The position numbers were made by a program, and so were the translations under genes. The notes beneath the pieces were generated by a model. It was not told the origin of the DNA. It did not search any database and was given only the letters and a program-made list of their open reading frames with translations. DNA of 47,770 nucleotides. It comes from Amoeboradix gromovi. Its lineage: Eukaryota; Sanchytriomycota; Sanchytriomycetes; Sanchytriales; Sanchytriaceae. Position 1 is the first letter of the stretch. Each line of letters starts with the position of its first letter. The stretch covers positions 1 to 47,770 of the forward strand of contig JADGIF010000007.1 of NCBI GenBank assembly GCA_018985225.1, given 5' to 3'. Positions 1 through 10,379 of the stretch are shown in pieces.

Positions 1-697
1 AAAATCAAGTCTGCATTAGATATACAACAATAAACATAGCTTAAAATATACTTGCTCTTCAATTTCATATAAATATGCGAATTGTTAGTAATTCATTATA
101 ATATGACAGAAGTTGCATTTTGCGATACTGGGGCGACTTTTCATTAAGAGACTCTTGAATCAGTTCAGTCTTGAACAATATATATGATGCTGCAAATTAT
201 ACACTCATATGACTCTATATTTTCACCTAGCTCTACAATTACACTAAATTTTGGAAAGTAATGTCAGATACCTTCTATCAGCTTTGAATTTTTTCTTTTA
301 CTATGCCTTCATGGTAACCAAGGTGAAATTGTCCACTGTGGTGAGTTCTTGATTCATTTTTCAAAGTGATTTATTATTAATATCCGTTTAATTCTGCTCG
401 CTGCAATAAATAGTTGAAACACTTAATTGATTGCTTTGAGAAAGTCGTTAAGGCAAAGAAACCATTCACTAATTAGAATAGAAGTACCTTGGTAAAGAAA
501 ACGGAACGATTTTTAGAGTTTTTTGAAATGTATGCATCTGTGGCCAGAACTATTGAAATGCCTTACAAATTAGTTATATTAACTAAGGGTGTACCGTCTG
601 TCACTCATCTTTTATTAAGATTTGTATCACTTATCGACATTTTATCAAGTTTTAAAACATAGGATTTTATTATTGCTGGAAAATAAGGAGTTACATT
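1..697. other. AT-rich stretch without supported gene
   Basis: I see no open frame with protein-like composition here and no RNA gene. The sequence is AT-rich with scattered stops in all frames. It lies just upstream of a decayed gene and may be part of the same decaying accessory area. Confidence 0.4.
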
Positions 698-1660
698 ATG
701 TTTTCTATCAAGGAAGGGGTCAACTATATCAATGTTATGTGCCAAGCAGAACATCCAATAAAAATAGATATCAATAAGCATGACGAGCATTCGGACGGTT
801 GTGTTTGCACTGTATACGGAGATGAAGATCGCTCACATAGTGCGCTATTTACGGGAACTAAGAAAATGGTCTTGGTTAATCTGTGCTCACAAGTATCCTT
901 AGCTGGAACTTGACAGATTTCAAGGTGCAGCTGTTGCTACACCGCTGGAATTGTTGAATCGGCTAAAGAAGAGATATGCAGATATAACTGTTGATGTCAA
1001 AGATAAACCATTTGGATCACTCAAATATAAATTGGGTGATGGCAATTTATTATTTAGAGCAAGCTATATGCTTGTTATAAACATCACAGCTATACGAAGA
1101 ATAAAGTTGCTCAGTTATTCTTGGAACAAGCAGCTGTCTATGATTCGGATGCAAGAGATTATATCAATTGGATTACTTAACTATTGCCGTTAACACAGCT
1201 TGTAAAATCACCACATATGGAATCCGTAAACACCGAGTACAAAGGTGCCAGTGACCCTGAAAACAATTTGACTTTCATGTCTGCTTGGAAAAATTACTAT
1301 GAAAAGGTGCTGGAAGCACTTTGTGATATGGCGAACAATGAAGGGGGTATTATTCATATTGGTGCCATGACTCTGGTGTTGTTCAAGGCATCAAGAAGTT
1401 ACAAATTAAAGTTAAAATATCAAGACCATATCAGGCCCAGTATAAAGCCAGCCATATTATATGATTTGGCGGTTTTTACCTGTTCGCTTTTACAAGGAAA
1501 ACCCTAAATTGAAACTTATTCCGGAAAATGCTAAATTCACTTCAGAGGATATAATAAAGGAACTGAATTAGTTAAAACGAGATTGGTACAATTTATGGGC
1601 AAATCCTAGGCTATCTGTACACAATCAAGTGATGAGAGAAAATCCTTGATTCATATTTCC
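698..1660 (+). pseudogene. Shattered Schlafen/AlbA_2-like gene
   Basis: Protein-like sequence runs along the plus strand but hops between frames. In order: an open frame at 698-913; an ELDRFQ...LLNRLKKRYAD stretch in another frame from about 903; a YKHHSYTKNKVAQLFLEQ stretch ending at a stop near 1190; then the most telling part at 1216-1370, with ES-NTEYKG about 40 residues before ANNEGGIIHIGA. A frame change near 1365 lets HDSGVVQGIKKLQ follow. The E-x2-NTE-K ... A-N-EGG-IHIG-(D)-G-V-GI pattern is that of the AlbA_2 (Schlafen) nucleic-acid-binding domain. Further downstream come an in-frame TGA near 1463, another frame change near 1480, and a tail resembling KLIPENAKFTSEDIIKELN that ends in TAG. 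I count at least four frameshifts and two stops, so this cannot be expressed whole. The domain is visible; the full-length function of the parent is unknown. Confidence 0.6.
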
Positions 1661-1916
1661 AATTATTTCTAGCGTTATTCATCATCGAATTTCCATTTGA
1701 TCTTGCTCGCTTCAATGAATAATACCTTTGACTTATTCATCGGTTTACAAAAGTCATACTGCTTGCGTATCTTATAACTGAATTAAAAGACATTTGTGAC
1801 CCATTCTGACAAATGTACTCATTTACAAGTAGGAGGAAAACGTAGAAACCACACTAGGACGTAAATATTCATGTCATCAGATACGAAAGTTTATCAGGAA
1901 TAAGAAGGGGTGTACT

Positions 1917-2174
1917 GTGAAGATTGCAGGCCAAAGAAACATATGCAGACGCTGCCTTGTTTGTGAACAAGACGACATTACAATCACCAAGACAGAATAT
2001 GAAAATCGCTATCATTTGAGATTTTGCAGCATATGCTCAGTGCTAATCAGCCAAGCTGTTTTGGTAGAGACATTGCAAGTGCAATTTCATACTGAGAAAA
2101 GCTTGATGGCATATTATGAGTCTGACACATCTTTCCAGGAAGTCCTCCGACTTAGATTAGGAGACATTTTCTGA
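1917..2174 (+). pseudogene. Cysteine-rich ORF remnant
   Basis: This 85-codon open frame starts with GTG and has no ATG that would leave the cysteines in place. It contains C-x2-C-x2-C near its start and a second C-x2-C about 25 residues later (FCSICS), which resembles a small zinc-binding module. No family was recognised. It lies between the Schlafen-like pseudogene and an element relic and could be debris of either. Confidence 0.2.
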
Positions 2175-2518
2175 AATTGAGTCCCAAATGTTTAAATTCT
2201 AGTACGATATTTTATTCCGACACGGACGAGGGTGACAGACCCATCCACACCCCGATGTTTTTATTTTGTTGAAATCTATGTTCCAAGACATCCAGAAAAA
2301 CAAAGAATTGGTAGAAAGGCAGAAACTCGAGATGCGCTTTCTGACGACTTTCAAAAATGAGTCAAATTGGCTGGTATGTATGCACCGAAAGTTACTGTCC
2401 AGGTTGGTCTTGGAGATACAAAACTTCATGTCATAAAAGTATGATTGACAAAGATTTTATTTTCGGTAAAGGGTAATTTTTTATACTGGACAGGTTAACA
2501 CATTGAAAATAGTCGTTT

Positions 2519-2645
2519 ACATGAAGATACAGACCGTATGCCAGCAAGGAAACTATACTTTATGTATCATTTAATCCTGCATCGTAGCAATGGAAGTATG
2601 AGCAACCACCGTAGCAGATCGACTGGTTTTCTTTGTAGAATTCAC
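2519..2645 (+). mobile_element. Fanzor-like element relic, copy F
   Basis: This stretch aligns by eye with the other relics. GAAGATACAGACCGTATG then CCAGCAAGGAA matches the segment that encodes EDRDHMAAR in the copy at 8.9 kb, and AGTATGAGCAACCACCGTAGC matches the tail shared by the copies at 12.3 and 47.4 kb. It is too degraded to translate. It ends about 115 bases before the ATG of the NADPH oxidase gene, so it occupies that gene's upstream region. The assignment rests on similarity to better copies, not on its own coding capacity. Confidence 0.55.
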
Positions 2646-2760
2646 GGTCCTCTAGGAAGTCATCAATTTCGATGAGTAACGAATTTTGATAATCTATTAC
2701 GGGGTGTTGATTGGACAGAAATTTAATGAAATCAGGATTCATTTTTTGAATCAATTTCAC

Positions 2761-4503
2761 ATGTCTCTAAATAGAAAAACAAGTCAAAAAGGAAGGCTGG
2801 AGAGACCAGTAGCGGCGCAATTAAACTACGATAGGCTTCGTACTTTGAATCGCAAGAGAGATGGCAATCAAGAAACCAAGCCAGAATTTCACACTTCAGG
2901 AAAATTTGTTAAAAGTTACAAACATAAACTAGATTTCAAAACCAGATTAAGTCTATTGTTTTCTCACGATGGATCTAAGATATCGTTTATCATAATTTAT
3001 TACCTTTTTTCCATTTACATAGGTATGTGGAAGTACACAACTTATGCGCGTTCTGAAAAATATGCTACAACTCGAATAATATTTAGAGAAGCTTTATCGA
3101 TTGCAAGAACTTCTGCTGGTCTCTTGTTGTTTAACTGCGCTATTGTTTTGCTCCCTGTCTGCAGAACCCTGATTTCGCAAGCTAGAGTAAGTGTACTTAA
3201 TTCCGTTATACCTTTTGATAAGAACATTGAATTCCATAAGTTTGTTGGCGTACACATTGTGATTTATACAATCGTTCATATCGGAGCTCATGTATTTGAT
3301 TTCTTGTATTTGAGCAATTTAGGCAAGGCGAATCTCGGATTTGAATATTTGGGATCCCCAGAATTGTTGTGGATGTCTTTGTTACCTGCATATACAGGTC
3401 ATGTTGCAACTTTATCTTTATTTTTAATAATTACTAGCTCATTGCGCAAAGTAAGAGTAGCTAATTTCGAAATATTTTGGTTTACGCATCATTTGTTTAT
3501 AATTTTTTTCGTTTCGCTTGTACTGCACGGCGCAGGGTGTGTTGTAGAGACCCTGGTTGGTTACCAATGCGTTGCTTTCACAGAGTTTTGGAAATGGTGT
3601 ATTTTGTCACTTTTTTTCTATTCCGCTGAAAGATTGGTATTTAGAGTGTTTAGGACATTTCGACCGGTCAAAATTCAAAAGATTGTTGTGCACCCCTCAA
3701 ATGTAGTTGAATTGCAATGGGTTCCAAGGTACTTAACACAGATGTACAATGCAAAGCCTGGACAGTATATATTTTTAAATTGCCCTGAAATTGGAGGAAT
3801 GCAATTTCATCCTTTTACCCTGACATCATGTATTGAAGAAGGGTATATGAGTGTACATATTAGAGAGACAGGTGATTTTACAAGTAGGCTATCAGAATTA
3901 TTAATTCAATTGTCCCAAGAGAACTCAGTGGGTAACATTGAAAAGGTTCCAAAAATTTACATTGATGGGCCATTCGGTGCCGCCGCCGAAGACGCTTTTA
4001 AGTATAAGACGTGCATTTTTGTTGGTGCGGGCATTGGAGTTACCCCCTTCGCTAGTCTGCTTAAATCAGTTTTCTTCAAAGTAGATATGGGGCATTCACC
4101 AGTGAGAAAGCTGAAATTGTTTTGGATATGTAACGACACAACAGCGTTTGAATGGTTTAACGATTTGCTGCATTCCTTGGAGCAACAAGAAAGTATGGTA
4201 CAACTGGAATATCATATTTACTTGAGCAAAGTTAGAGACACTATGATTAATAAGCTGATATTAAATGACGTAGGCAATAATTTTGACCCTATAACTGGTC
4301 TTCGAAGTAAAACAAATTATGGTAGACCAAACTGGGATGCTATATTTGCAGAAACAGCAATTCAAAACCCAGGAGAAACAATTGGATTATTTGTATGTGG
4401 GCCGAAATTGTTGACAAAAGCTCTAAAGAAGAATTGCATACTGTATACTAATTATAAAAGTACAGAAGCTATATTTCGTTTCAATAAAGAAAATTTTGGT
4501 TGA
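2761..4503 (+). CDS. NADPH oxidase (NOX) catalytic subunit, fungal NoxA/B type
   Basis: A 580-residue membrane flavocytochrome that passes electrons from NADPH through FAD and two hemes to oxygen on the outer or lumenal side, giving superoxide. Visible features: about six membrane segments; a heme-ligand pair H159 and H173 (FHKFVG ... IVHIGAH, spacing 14); a second pair H243 and H256 (THHLF ... LHG, spacing 13); the NOX hallmark VIPFDKNIEFHK; the FAD site HPFTLTS; nucleotide-site motifs GPFG and VGAGIGVTPF; FVCGP; and the typical NOX end FRFNKENF. EF-hands are absent, which excludes the NOX5 class and fits fungal NoxA/NoxB, normally activated by NoxR/p67phox and Rac. The heme spacing and ending separate it from ferric reductases. 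The frame is open further upstream only from a TTG, so I take the first ATG. No intron is needed. Confidence 0.93.
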   Translation: MSLNRKTSQKGRLERPVAAQLNYDRLRTLNRKRDGNQETKPEFHTSGKFVKSYKHKLDFKTRLSLLFSHDGSKISFIIIYYLFSIYIGMWKYTTYARSEKYATTRIIFREALSIARTSAGLLLFNCAIVLLPVCRTLISQARVSVLNSVIPFDKNIEFHKFVGVHIVIYTIVHIGAHVFDFLYLSNLGKANLGFEYLGSPELLWMSLLPAYTGHVATLSLFLIITSSLRKVRVANFEIFWFTHHLFIIFFVSLVLHGAGCVVETLVGYQCVAFTEFWKWCILSLFFYSAERLVFRVFRTFRPVKIQKIVVHPSNVVELQWVPRYLTQMYNAKPGQYIFLNCPEIGGMQFHPFTLTSCIEEGYMSVHIRETGDFTSRLSELLIQLSQENSVGNIEKVPKIYIDGPFGAAAEDAFKYKTCIFVGAGIGVTPFASLLKSVFFKVDMGHSPVRKLKLFWICNDTTAFEWFNDLLHSLEQQESMVQLEYHIYLSKVRDTMINKLILNDVGNNFDPITGLRSKTNYGRPNWDAIFAETAIQNPGETIGLFVCGPKLLTKALKKNCILYTNYKSTEAIFRFNKENFG

Positions 4504-4514
4504 AATTTTAGTTT

Positions 4515-4721
4515 TTACCTTGTGACAAAATCATATGCCACGTTGCTTAATCCTAATAAAATTACTTCAAAAATCAGTGGTACACTTTCTTGCATATAAT
4601 TGGGGCCCAAAAAAAAAGTTCGTAATGCTTTTAGGGATAATTCCTGGTTAACGAAGTTCTTGAAGGGGTACACGTATTGATTATTAGTTGTCTTAGTAAC
4701 GATGTTAAGCCGGCGAAACAA
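4515..4721 (-). CDS. Small hypothetical ORF, no ATG
   Basis: A 68-codon minus-strand open frame running convergent to the NADPH oxidase. The composition is protein-like (a basic N-terminus, then a C-terminal half with LIFEVILLGLSNVAYDF), which would suit a small organellar membrane protein. However, the frame opens at TTG and no in-frame ATG occurs before the preceding stop. A short first exon would be required, and I could not find a convincing splice pair. No homologue recognised. Confidence 0.25.
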   Translation of the reverse strand: MFRRLNIVTKTTNNQYVYPFKNFVNQELSLKALRTFFLGPNYMQESVPLIFEVILLGLSNVAYDFVTR

Positions 4722-4909
4722 ACGTTTAAGTCAAAAATTTCAAGTTTGGGCTGGCGATTTGCACGTCCATTTCTGAAATTTCCCCAATAACACGCTCCCT
4801 CCTTTCAATTCGTTGCGATCCACCAATCAGCGCTTAATTGTCTTACATCGAATCAAAAATATGAGGATTTATTTAGAAACAGTCAGATACCCGAACATTA
4901 CAGACGCTC

Positions 4910-5614
4910 ATGGAACCAATAATTCGTTTTGACGAAAGCTCATCTTCCATGGAAGATATTGAAGAAGTCCCCGTAGATATAGATTTAAATCAACGCCTTG
5001 TAAACTCTCAGCAAGCACCTCCTACCTTGCCCGGTATTGATGACTTGAACCTTCATAGCAGACCTATTACTCCTGAGAATTACGAGATTGATTATAATAC
5101 TTCGGACTCGTTAAATAAAAGATGGAGCTCAGCTGGAGAATTAAAATTACCTGACCAGGGATCGCCTGTACCTCAAAGAAAGTATCCAAAAACTCCACAG
5201 CCTGTTAGAAAACAAATCTTAAGGTACCAACAGGGTACTACCTTGGTTCAGTATCCTTCTGGAACATCAGCCATACAGCACCCGATGCTCTATGATTTAA
5301 TACGCTTGCAAAGCCATAGTTCCGGTGGATCTGCAATTGACTTGCCAGAAGAAATTGAAGACGACAGCAAATCTTTACAATGTCGATTTTGTTACAAAGA
5401 TTTTACTACAACCTTTGCCAGAAGAAGGCATGAGACGAACGTTCATAGTGTTGCTGTTCCTTGCCAGTATTGCGGGCAAGAATTGAAGACTATGGGTAGA
5501 CCAGATGCCCTCCAAAGACATCTATTACGATGTCCCTCGTTTAGACTGAAAGATAACAAAGATGGACATTATCAAAAGGACGCTGATCCATATAATAGAA
5601 AAGAATTTATGTAA
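4910..5614 (+). CDS. Two-finger zinc protein, paralogue of the 33.1 kb gene
   Basis: A 234-residue protein. Residues 1-150 are polar and Ser/Pro-rich, probably disordered. Residues 158-212 hold two adjacent zinc modules: a C2H2 finger (C158-x2-C161 ... H-x4-H, with FTTTFARRRHETNVHS), then a C2HC module (PCQYCG ... LQRHLLRCPS). The same pair, including PCQYCG-LKT-GR-D-LQRHL-CPS, ends the minus-strand gene at 33.1 kb, so the two are paralogues. A shared upstream box HPM(L)-YD(I) supports this. The layout suggests a sequence-specific DNA-binding regulator acting in the nucleus, but the target is unknown. The start is the first ATG of the frame; the gene has no intron. Confidence 0.8.
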   Translation: MEPIIRFDESSSSMEDIEEVPVDIDLNQRLVNSQQAPPTLPGIDDLNLHSRPITPENYEIDYNTSDSLNKRWSSAGELKLPDQGSPVPQRKYPKTPQPVRKQILRYQQGTTLVQYPSGTSAIQHPMLYDLIRLQSHSSGGSAIDLPEEIEDDSKSLQCRFCYKDFTTTFARRRHETNVHSVAVPCQYCGQELKTMGRPDALQRHLLRCPSFRLKDNKDGHYQKDADPYNRKEFM

Positions 5615-6773
5615 ATGAACATTAGTAAACCATGTTTATTATAAGTTGGACCGACTTGGCTGTTGGCACAATTTTGCGTAACAATTATTTCTACTTCGTA
5701 ATGAAAGAACTGTCACTACTGTAATTGACCATATCATATCTGTGGAAGTTTCTTTCAAATTGGGTTTTAACAGCTATTTTTACAGTTAAAGTCTAAAGTA
5801 ACTCTGGATATTCTGTGAAGTAGAGAAGTTCAGGCGTGCCTTGAAAGCTAGATCAATTTTTTCTCAGCTCATTATGAGTAACTGCCTCTAACGGTTGAAC
5901 TCCTTAGGTTATGCAAATAACGTGCACATAATGCATAGTTTAAAACACTTGAATCTAAAAATGACGAAGCTGTTTCTAGCTTTGAGCACCAACCCTTAAA
6001 CTAGCTTTTTTTCTGCGGAATTCAAGAGATCACTTAGATTAGGCATTACCTGAAGAAGCCTAATTTTGAGTAAACGACACCTTTCTAGTTTTTTCAAGTA
6101 TAATTAAGTAAATTGCACAATTTCCTCAGTCTCAATGCAAGCGGCCTACAGAAAAAGAAACTAAGAGGGATACAATGTAAAAGACATTTTATTCAGCGCG
6201 TTGCAGTCTCAAAAGCAAAAAGAACTGCTGGGCTTTGCTTATAAGTCGAACTTTTTTAAAGTATGATGAGGTGCATGATCCACTTAGACTTGAGTATTTC
6301 ACGATTTGCTGCTTAGTTTTAGAACGCTGGTATCACTGCGTTAAAATAACAGATATTTAACAGCCGGTTTCCTCTAGAGTGCACTAATTAGAGCGATCGT
6401 AGGTTTTGCTCTTAGATGCAAGAAAGCTGTTTGGAATGTATACACACATCTACATAGTTGCTGGAAAAACACTTTCAAAAAGCAGTTAGATAATTAGTTA
6501 TGAAATTCAATGGTAGACTTCAGTTGACGCGCTGAAAGTGCTTAGGATATTGAAGTGTAGATTTTATTACTTGCACTAGATTGCTACACCATTGAAATAC
6601 TTTATACATACGAGATTTCCGCTATAAGAGCTAGGCCAACTAATTTTTAGACAAGCACTCTGTATTTGAGACACCAGATAGAAATATTGTTGTGCCCAAT
6701 ATTGATATTTTGACATTTTGTCATTTTGTCAATTTTTCAAATTACAATACTATTTTTTGCGGTCGCACAAGAT
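5615..6773. other. 1.1 kb intergenic stretch
   Basis: No gene-like open frame on either strand. At about 5858-5910 there is a weak resemblance to the element-relic tail (CTCAGCTCATTATGAGTAAC then CTAACGG), too short to call as a further copy. Confidence 0.4.
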
Positions 6774-7079
6774 ATGAATAAGCCTAAAATTGAATGTGCT
6801 GATTCTGCAATGGTAACGGCGATACGGAATCGCTTTCAAAACAAGATAAAATTAAGCAACTGTATTTTGCCAAGCAAGTTAGACTCACAGTCTAATGTGA
6901 TCATAGAAGCTAATGATTACGGACAGGGTTCTGAATATGAAAGGGAACATCTATCAGTAGACTCTTCGGCTCTGCCAATCTACACAACAACTAACTTGCA
7001 TAACAACAAACAACGGCAGAGGATTGAGGAAACTCAAGTGTTAGAAAGCAATTTAAAGGGACTATTATTAACTGTTTGA
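6774..7079 (+). CDS. Small hypothetical ORF
   Basis: A 101-codon polar open frame from the first in-frame ATG (MNKPKIECADSAMVTAIRNRF at the start). The frame stays open upstream to a TTG at 6726. There are no domain, signal peptide or membrane segments. It stands alone in a gene-poor stretch and may be a chance ORF or an exon fragment. Confidence 0.25.
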   Translation: MNKPKIECADSAMVTAIRNRFQNKIKLSNCILPSKLDSQSNVIIEANDYGQGSEYEREHLSVDSSALPIYTTTNLHNNKQRQRIEETQVLESNLKGLLLTV

Positions 7080-8870
7080 CAGACATGTAACACTGATTAA
7101 ATAGATTTGAATAAATGTGGAGCAGAGCTAGTTTACAACTTAACACACGCTATAGAACTAGGATTCTTCTGAAAGGTCTATTGAATGTTTTGTTAAGTCT
7201 GTGACTGTAGAATGATCCACACCTTAAGGGTTGTCAAGAAAATGGGGTGCTTTTCCACAAGAAGTATACAAAATGATAGCAAAAAGAATTGTGAATCGTT
7301 GCTGACGAATAAATCAATGAACGGGAGTGGCTGCAAAGTACTCCATTATAATTTTTCGTCTGAACTATATAGCGGCTTTTGTAACCTCTTATTGCAGTCA
7401 TAGAACTCCAAAGCGATGGCCTTGTCATTCGAAAAATAATGCTTTCACAAGCGAAAGCCTAAAATGTTTACCAACAAACGCGATTCGCTGCACAATATGG
7501 CTTAAATTCAGAGCTGTTTCTCACAATTCAATGATAATTCCCATTCTCTCTTTCATCGTCCTGTATAGCACATGAACTAACTTTTATCAACAGTTGATAT
7601 CCAACACAGTAGAAATAGTGCTTTTCAGTATCTTTATTGCTGTGGCACTCGAAAGTTGATGTACTAAATTCATCACATGATAAAAAGTAATTCCAAATTT
7701 CAGTAACGATCTAGTGAATGCTATGTCAGTATAACTGCTTTTCAGTTCAAAATAGAAGTGCTATGCAAGATAATGCGGTCTCAACCCGATCTATAACCTC
7801 AGATTATAGCGCTAGATTGTAGCAGCTAGATTATATTGGCAGGATTTATCTGCAACTTCTTATTTTGTTTATACTCGGTCTCTTTGATTCCTTTGATACT
7901 CGCCTACTGCTACTCCAGTTCTAGTGACTTTTTGGGATGAAGGTTTCATTGGGCCTAAATTAGCTCTATACTATTCAGTAATGGTAAAGAGCGAATCCCA
8001 AAAAACACGCTAGGAAAAAAATTGTTTCTTTATTAGCCTAAACGGAATACAGCGACTGAACAGACGAGATATGAGCCAGATCAGCGTAAAACGTAAAAGT
8101 GCAGGAAGACAGCCTAGCCAGATCCAAACTATTAATTAAACTATGTCGGCAGCCTTCAGATAATTTGCACCAGATTGGAGTTGCTTTACTTAGAATACAT
8201 TCGAATAACTAGATTAACAATGTATGGACAGTCTACCAATGTAGCATTCAGAAGAAAAACAAGAAATTCACTTAGATATTTCATTTAATATTGGGGAAGT
8301 TTAGTATTTTTATTTTAATAGCAGCCAAGAGAAAACAGATGGGACACTCTGTGATTTCTAGACTAGGGTGAAAATAAAGTTATCGAGAAACACCGATTTC
8401 AAGTCAACTTGAGGATTACTCTCTAAAAACTAGAGTATGATCTGATTCATTGATTTTCTATGTGAAATGTAGACTAGGGTATAATATTCTGCGCCTAGGA
8501 TTTTTATTGTTAACTCTTTTGTCTACTTCATTTTTGAATTCCGTTTTCATCATACAAGAAAGATAAAATCGAGCATAAATTAGCCATGCTCACGTCAAAT
8601 TCCGAGCAACACTAAACTAAGCCAAATGCCGGCTCTTTTTTGTTTTTCAATTTTCAAACAAGTCCTTTAATTTGGCTGTTTTACATTGATATTCATGACC
8701 GGAACTATCCAAGGCGCAAATGGTAGAGAAAGCGAGCTATTATTTGCCCAAATATAACACTATTCTTCAACAATTTGTTCAAGGCGAAAGTGCAAGAGGT
8801 ATTTGTACAGTATCGAACCAAGAAGTGTACCATGCCTGATTTGTTTAACCATCTTTATTACATAATTCTA
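7080..8870. other. 1.8 kb stretch without supported gene
   Basis: Several 60- to 80-codon open frames occur on both strands, but none has a recognisable motif and most lack an ATG. I see no RNA gene and no long repeat. Confidence 0.4.
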
Positions 8871-8871
8871 C

Positions 8872-9075
8872 TCCTCGCTAAAAGTCCTGATTTCCGAGAA
8901 AGTAGCAATGCTAGATGTTCCATTAAAGTGATTGCTCACTCTTGCACTACCCTGAGGCGGGATTGAATAAGGATGCAGATACTTGATGTAAATGTTCCTT
9001 GCTGCCATATGGTCTCTATCTTCTTCAAAATGACAGTTGGTACAAGTGTAGGTTTCTAAATTGGTTTTCTTTAGA
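8872..9075 (-). mobile_element. Fanzor-like element relic, copy B
   Basis: Read on the minus strand, this encodes KKTNLETYTCTNC, then HFEEDRDHMAARNIYIKY, then a HPYSIPPQGSARVSNH tail ending FSEIRTFSEE before a stop. The C-x2-C zinc-ribbon half followed by DRD-x-AARNI is the C-terminal signature of TnpB/Fanzor nucleases, in which this Asp is the third RuvC catalytic residue. The first CxxC of the ribbon is lost: upstream sequence decays at about 9080. The nearly identical plus-strand copy at 42.7 kb retains both cysteine pairs. The rest of the RuvC domain is not visible. Confidence 0.75.
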
Positions 9076-9219
9076 TAGAAGCTTACCCTTCAAAGATGAA
9101 AGAAGGGTATATCTTAAGAAAATTGGCAATATGTACTTCGTTGCAGCTCTTATGTAGAAAGGCAACGATCTTTCCTCGATAAAAATTACCAAATTAAAGA
9201 CGCGTTACCTGAGCGGTTA

Positions 9220-10270
9220 CTATGATAAGAATTTGGATGGTGATCGATTTATTAAGTCGACAAAGTTTTTGTTGTCCCAAACACCTATGTAATGCCAAAT
9301 ACCATTCACTCTGAGTTTAATATTAACAAAACTATGCCTTGTAATTTTTTTGAAATCAGCTTGGAGATAAAGTAAACTTTCGTTAAAAATGTCGAGTTTC
9401 TTATGGAATTCTCTTACCACCCCTATGCTACCCTCCCAGAAGTCTCCTTTGTATCTATAAATTCCTTACAACTTCTACACTGCTTTGTATGATGTTCAGC
9501 CATCAATTTTTTGCAGGCGGTATACTCGTCGAAATTGTTGTACTTTATCTGAATATGACGAAGGTCCCCATCCTCATATTCAGCAACAACTTCAATTAAT
9601 AAATGGGAGTCCTTTTTATATGTTCCACGTTGAATTAGAATTTTAAAAGGCACCACATCGTCTTCATTGTAGCTACTGAATAGATGCTTACGATATATAA
9701 TTCACTTACAAGGCTAGACCATCTTTTGCGAGATTAAACCATCTTCATACTTCTTGACAAACTTACCATTCAACGCTTGCTTAAAGTCTCTGGTGTCCAA
9801 ATACTCCTCCGCGTATATAGAAACTGACAATCATCCATCCATGTTCAATAGGATTAATTCTAGTACAAAAGTGATACGAATATATCGTTTCTTCAAACGT
9901 ATCTTGGAACTTTCAAACAGTCAATTCATTCATTTTACTTGGGTTAAAGGCTTCGTTTGCCGGACTTAACTTCTTTCTTCTAGTAATGATATCTACTACA
10001 GCAATTTGGTGCTTTGATGGTGAACTCAAAGTGACAACCTGATCTCGGGTTGTTTTGTAAAATCACCTCAAAATTTAGTTTTGATCAATCTAGTTTTGCC
10101 AGGTTTTAAGCATAACTGTCTGATCACGTAGGTTCTCTTCTATATCTGAACTGTCGTCTTGATCCTCTATTGGTTCTTCCTCTTCCCGTGGCATGGAATT
10201 AAAGTAGGACTCTTGTGGTGAATGGGTTGTCGTCCATCGTTTCGAAGGAGAAATTAGTGGAAAATGGTGT
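9220..10270 (-). pseudogene. Decayed unknown gene
   Basis: Minus-strand coding sequence broken by many stops and frame changes. Reading from 10270 down: SPSKRWTTTHSPQESYF, an acidic run (PREEEEPIEDQDDSSDIEE), NLRDQTVMLKTWQN then stop; HQIAVVDIITRRKKLSPANE; YLDTRDFKQALNGKFVKKYE; then two longer open pieces at 9423-9656 and 9220-9420. The 9423 piece contains LIEVVAEYEDGDLRHIQIKY and C-x2-C (KQCRSCKEF). No family was recognised. It lies directly upstream, on the same strand, of relic copy B, so it may be the body of that element or an unrelated dead gene. I could not find RuvC-I or RuvC-II motifs in it. Confidence 0.5.
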
Positions 10271-10379
10271 AGTAGTTGAATAAGAAGAGTATATCCATTT
10301 ATTCTTCATCGATATCTTTGCGATAGATTATGTTTCGAGTGTATCTAAGTTATTTTCAAAAACAAACTGCTTTATTCCA

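Noticed and set aside
2686-2760. Upstream 25 codons of the oxidase frame (IIYYGVLIGQKF...).
   Set aside because: They begin at TTG, do not resemble a NOX N-terminus, and overlap the edge of the relic; the ATG at 2761 is used.
5858-5910. Possible seventh copy of the element tail (ATTATGAGTAAC, then CTAACGG).
   Set aside because: The similarity covers too few bases and the flanks do not align with the other copies.
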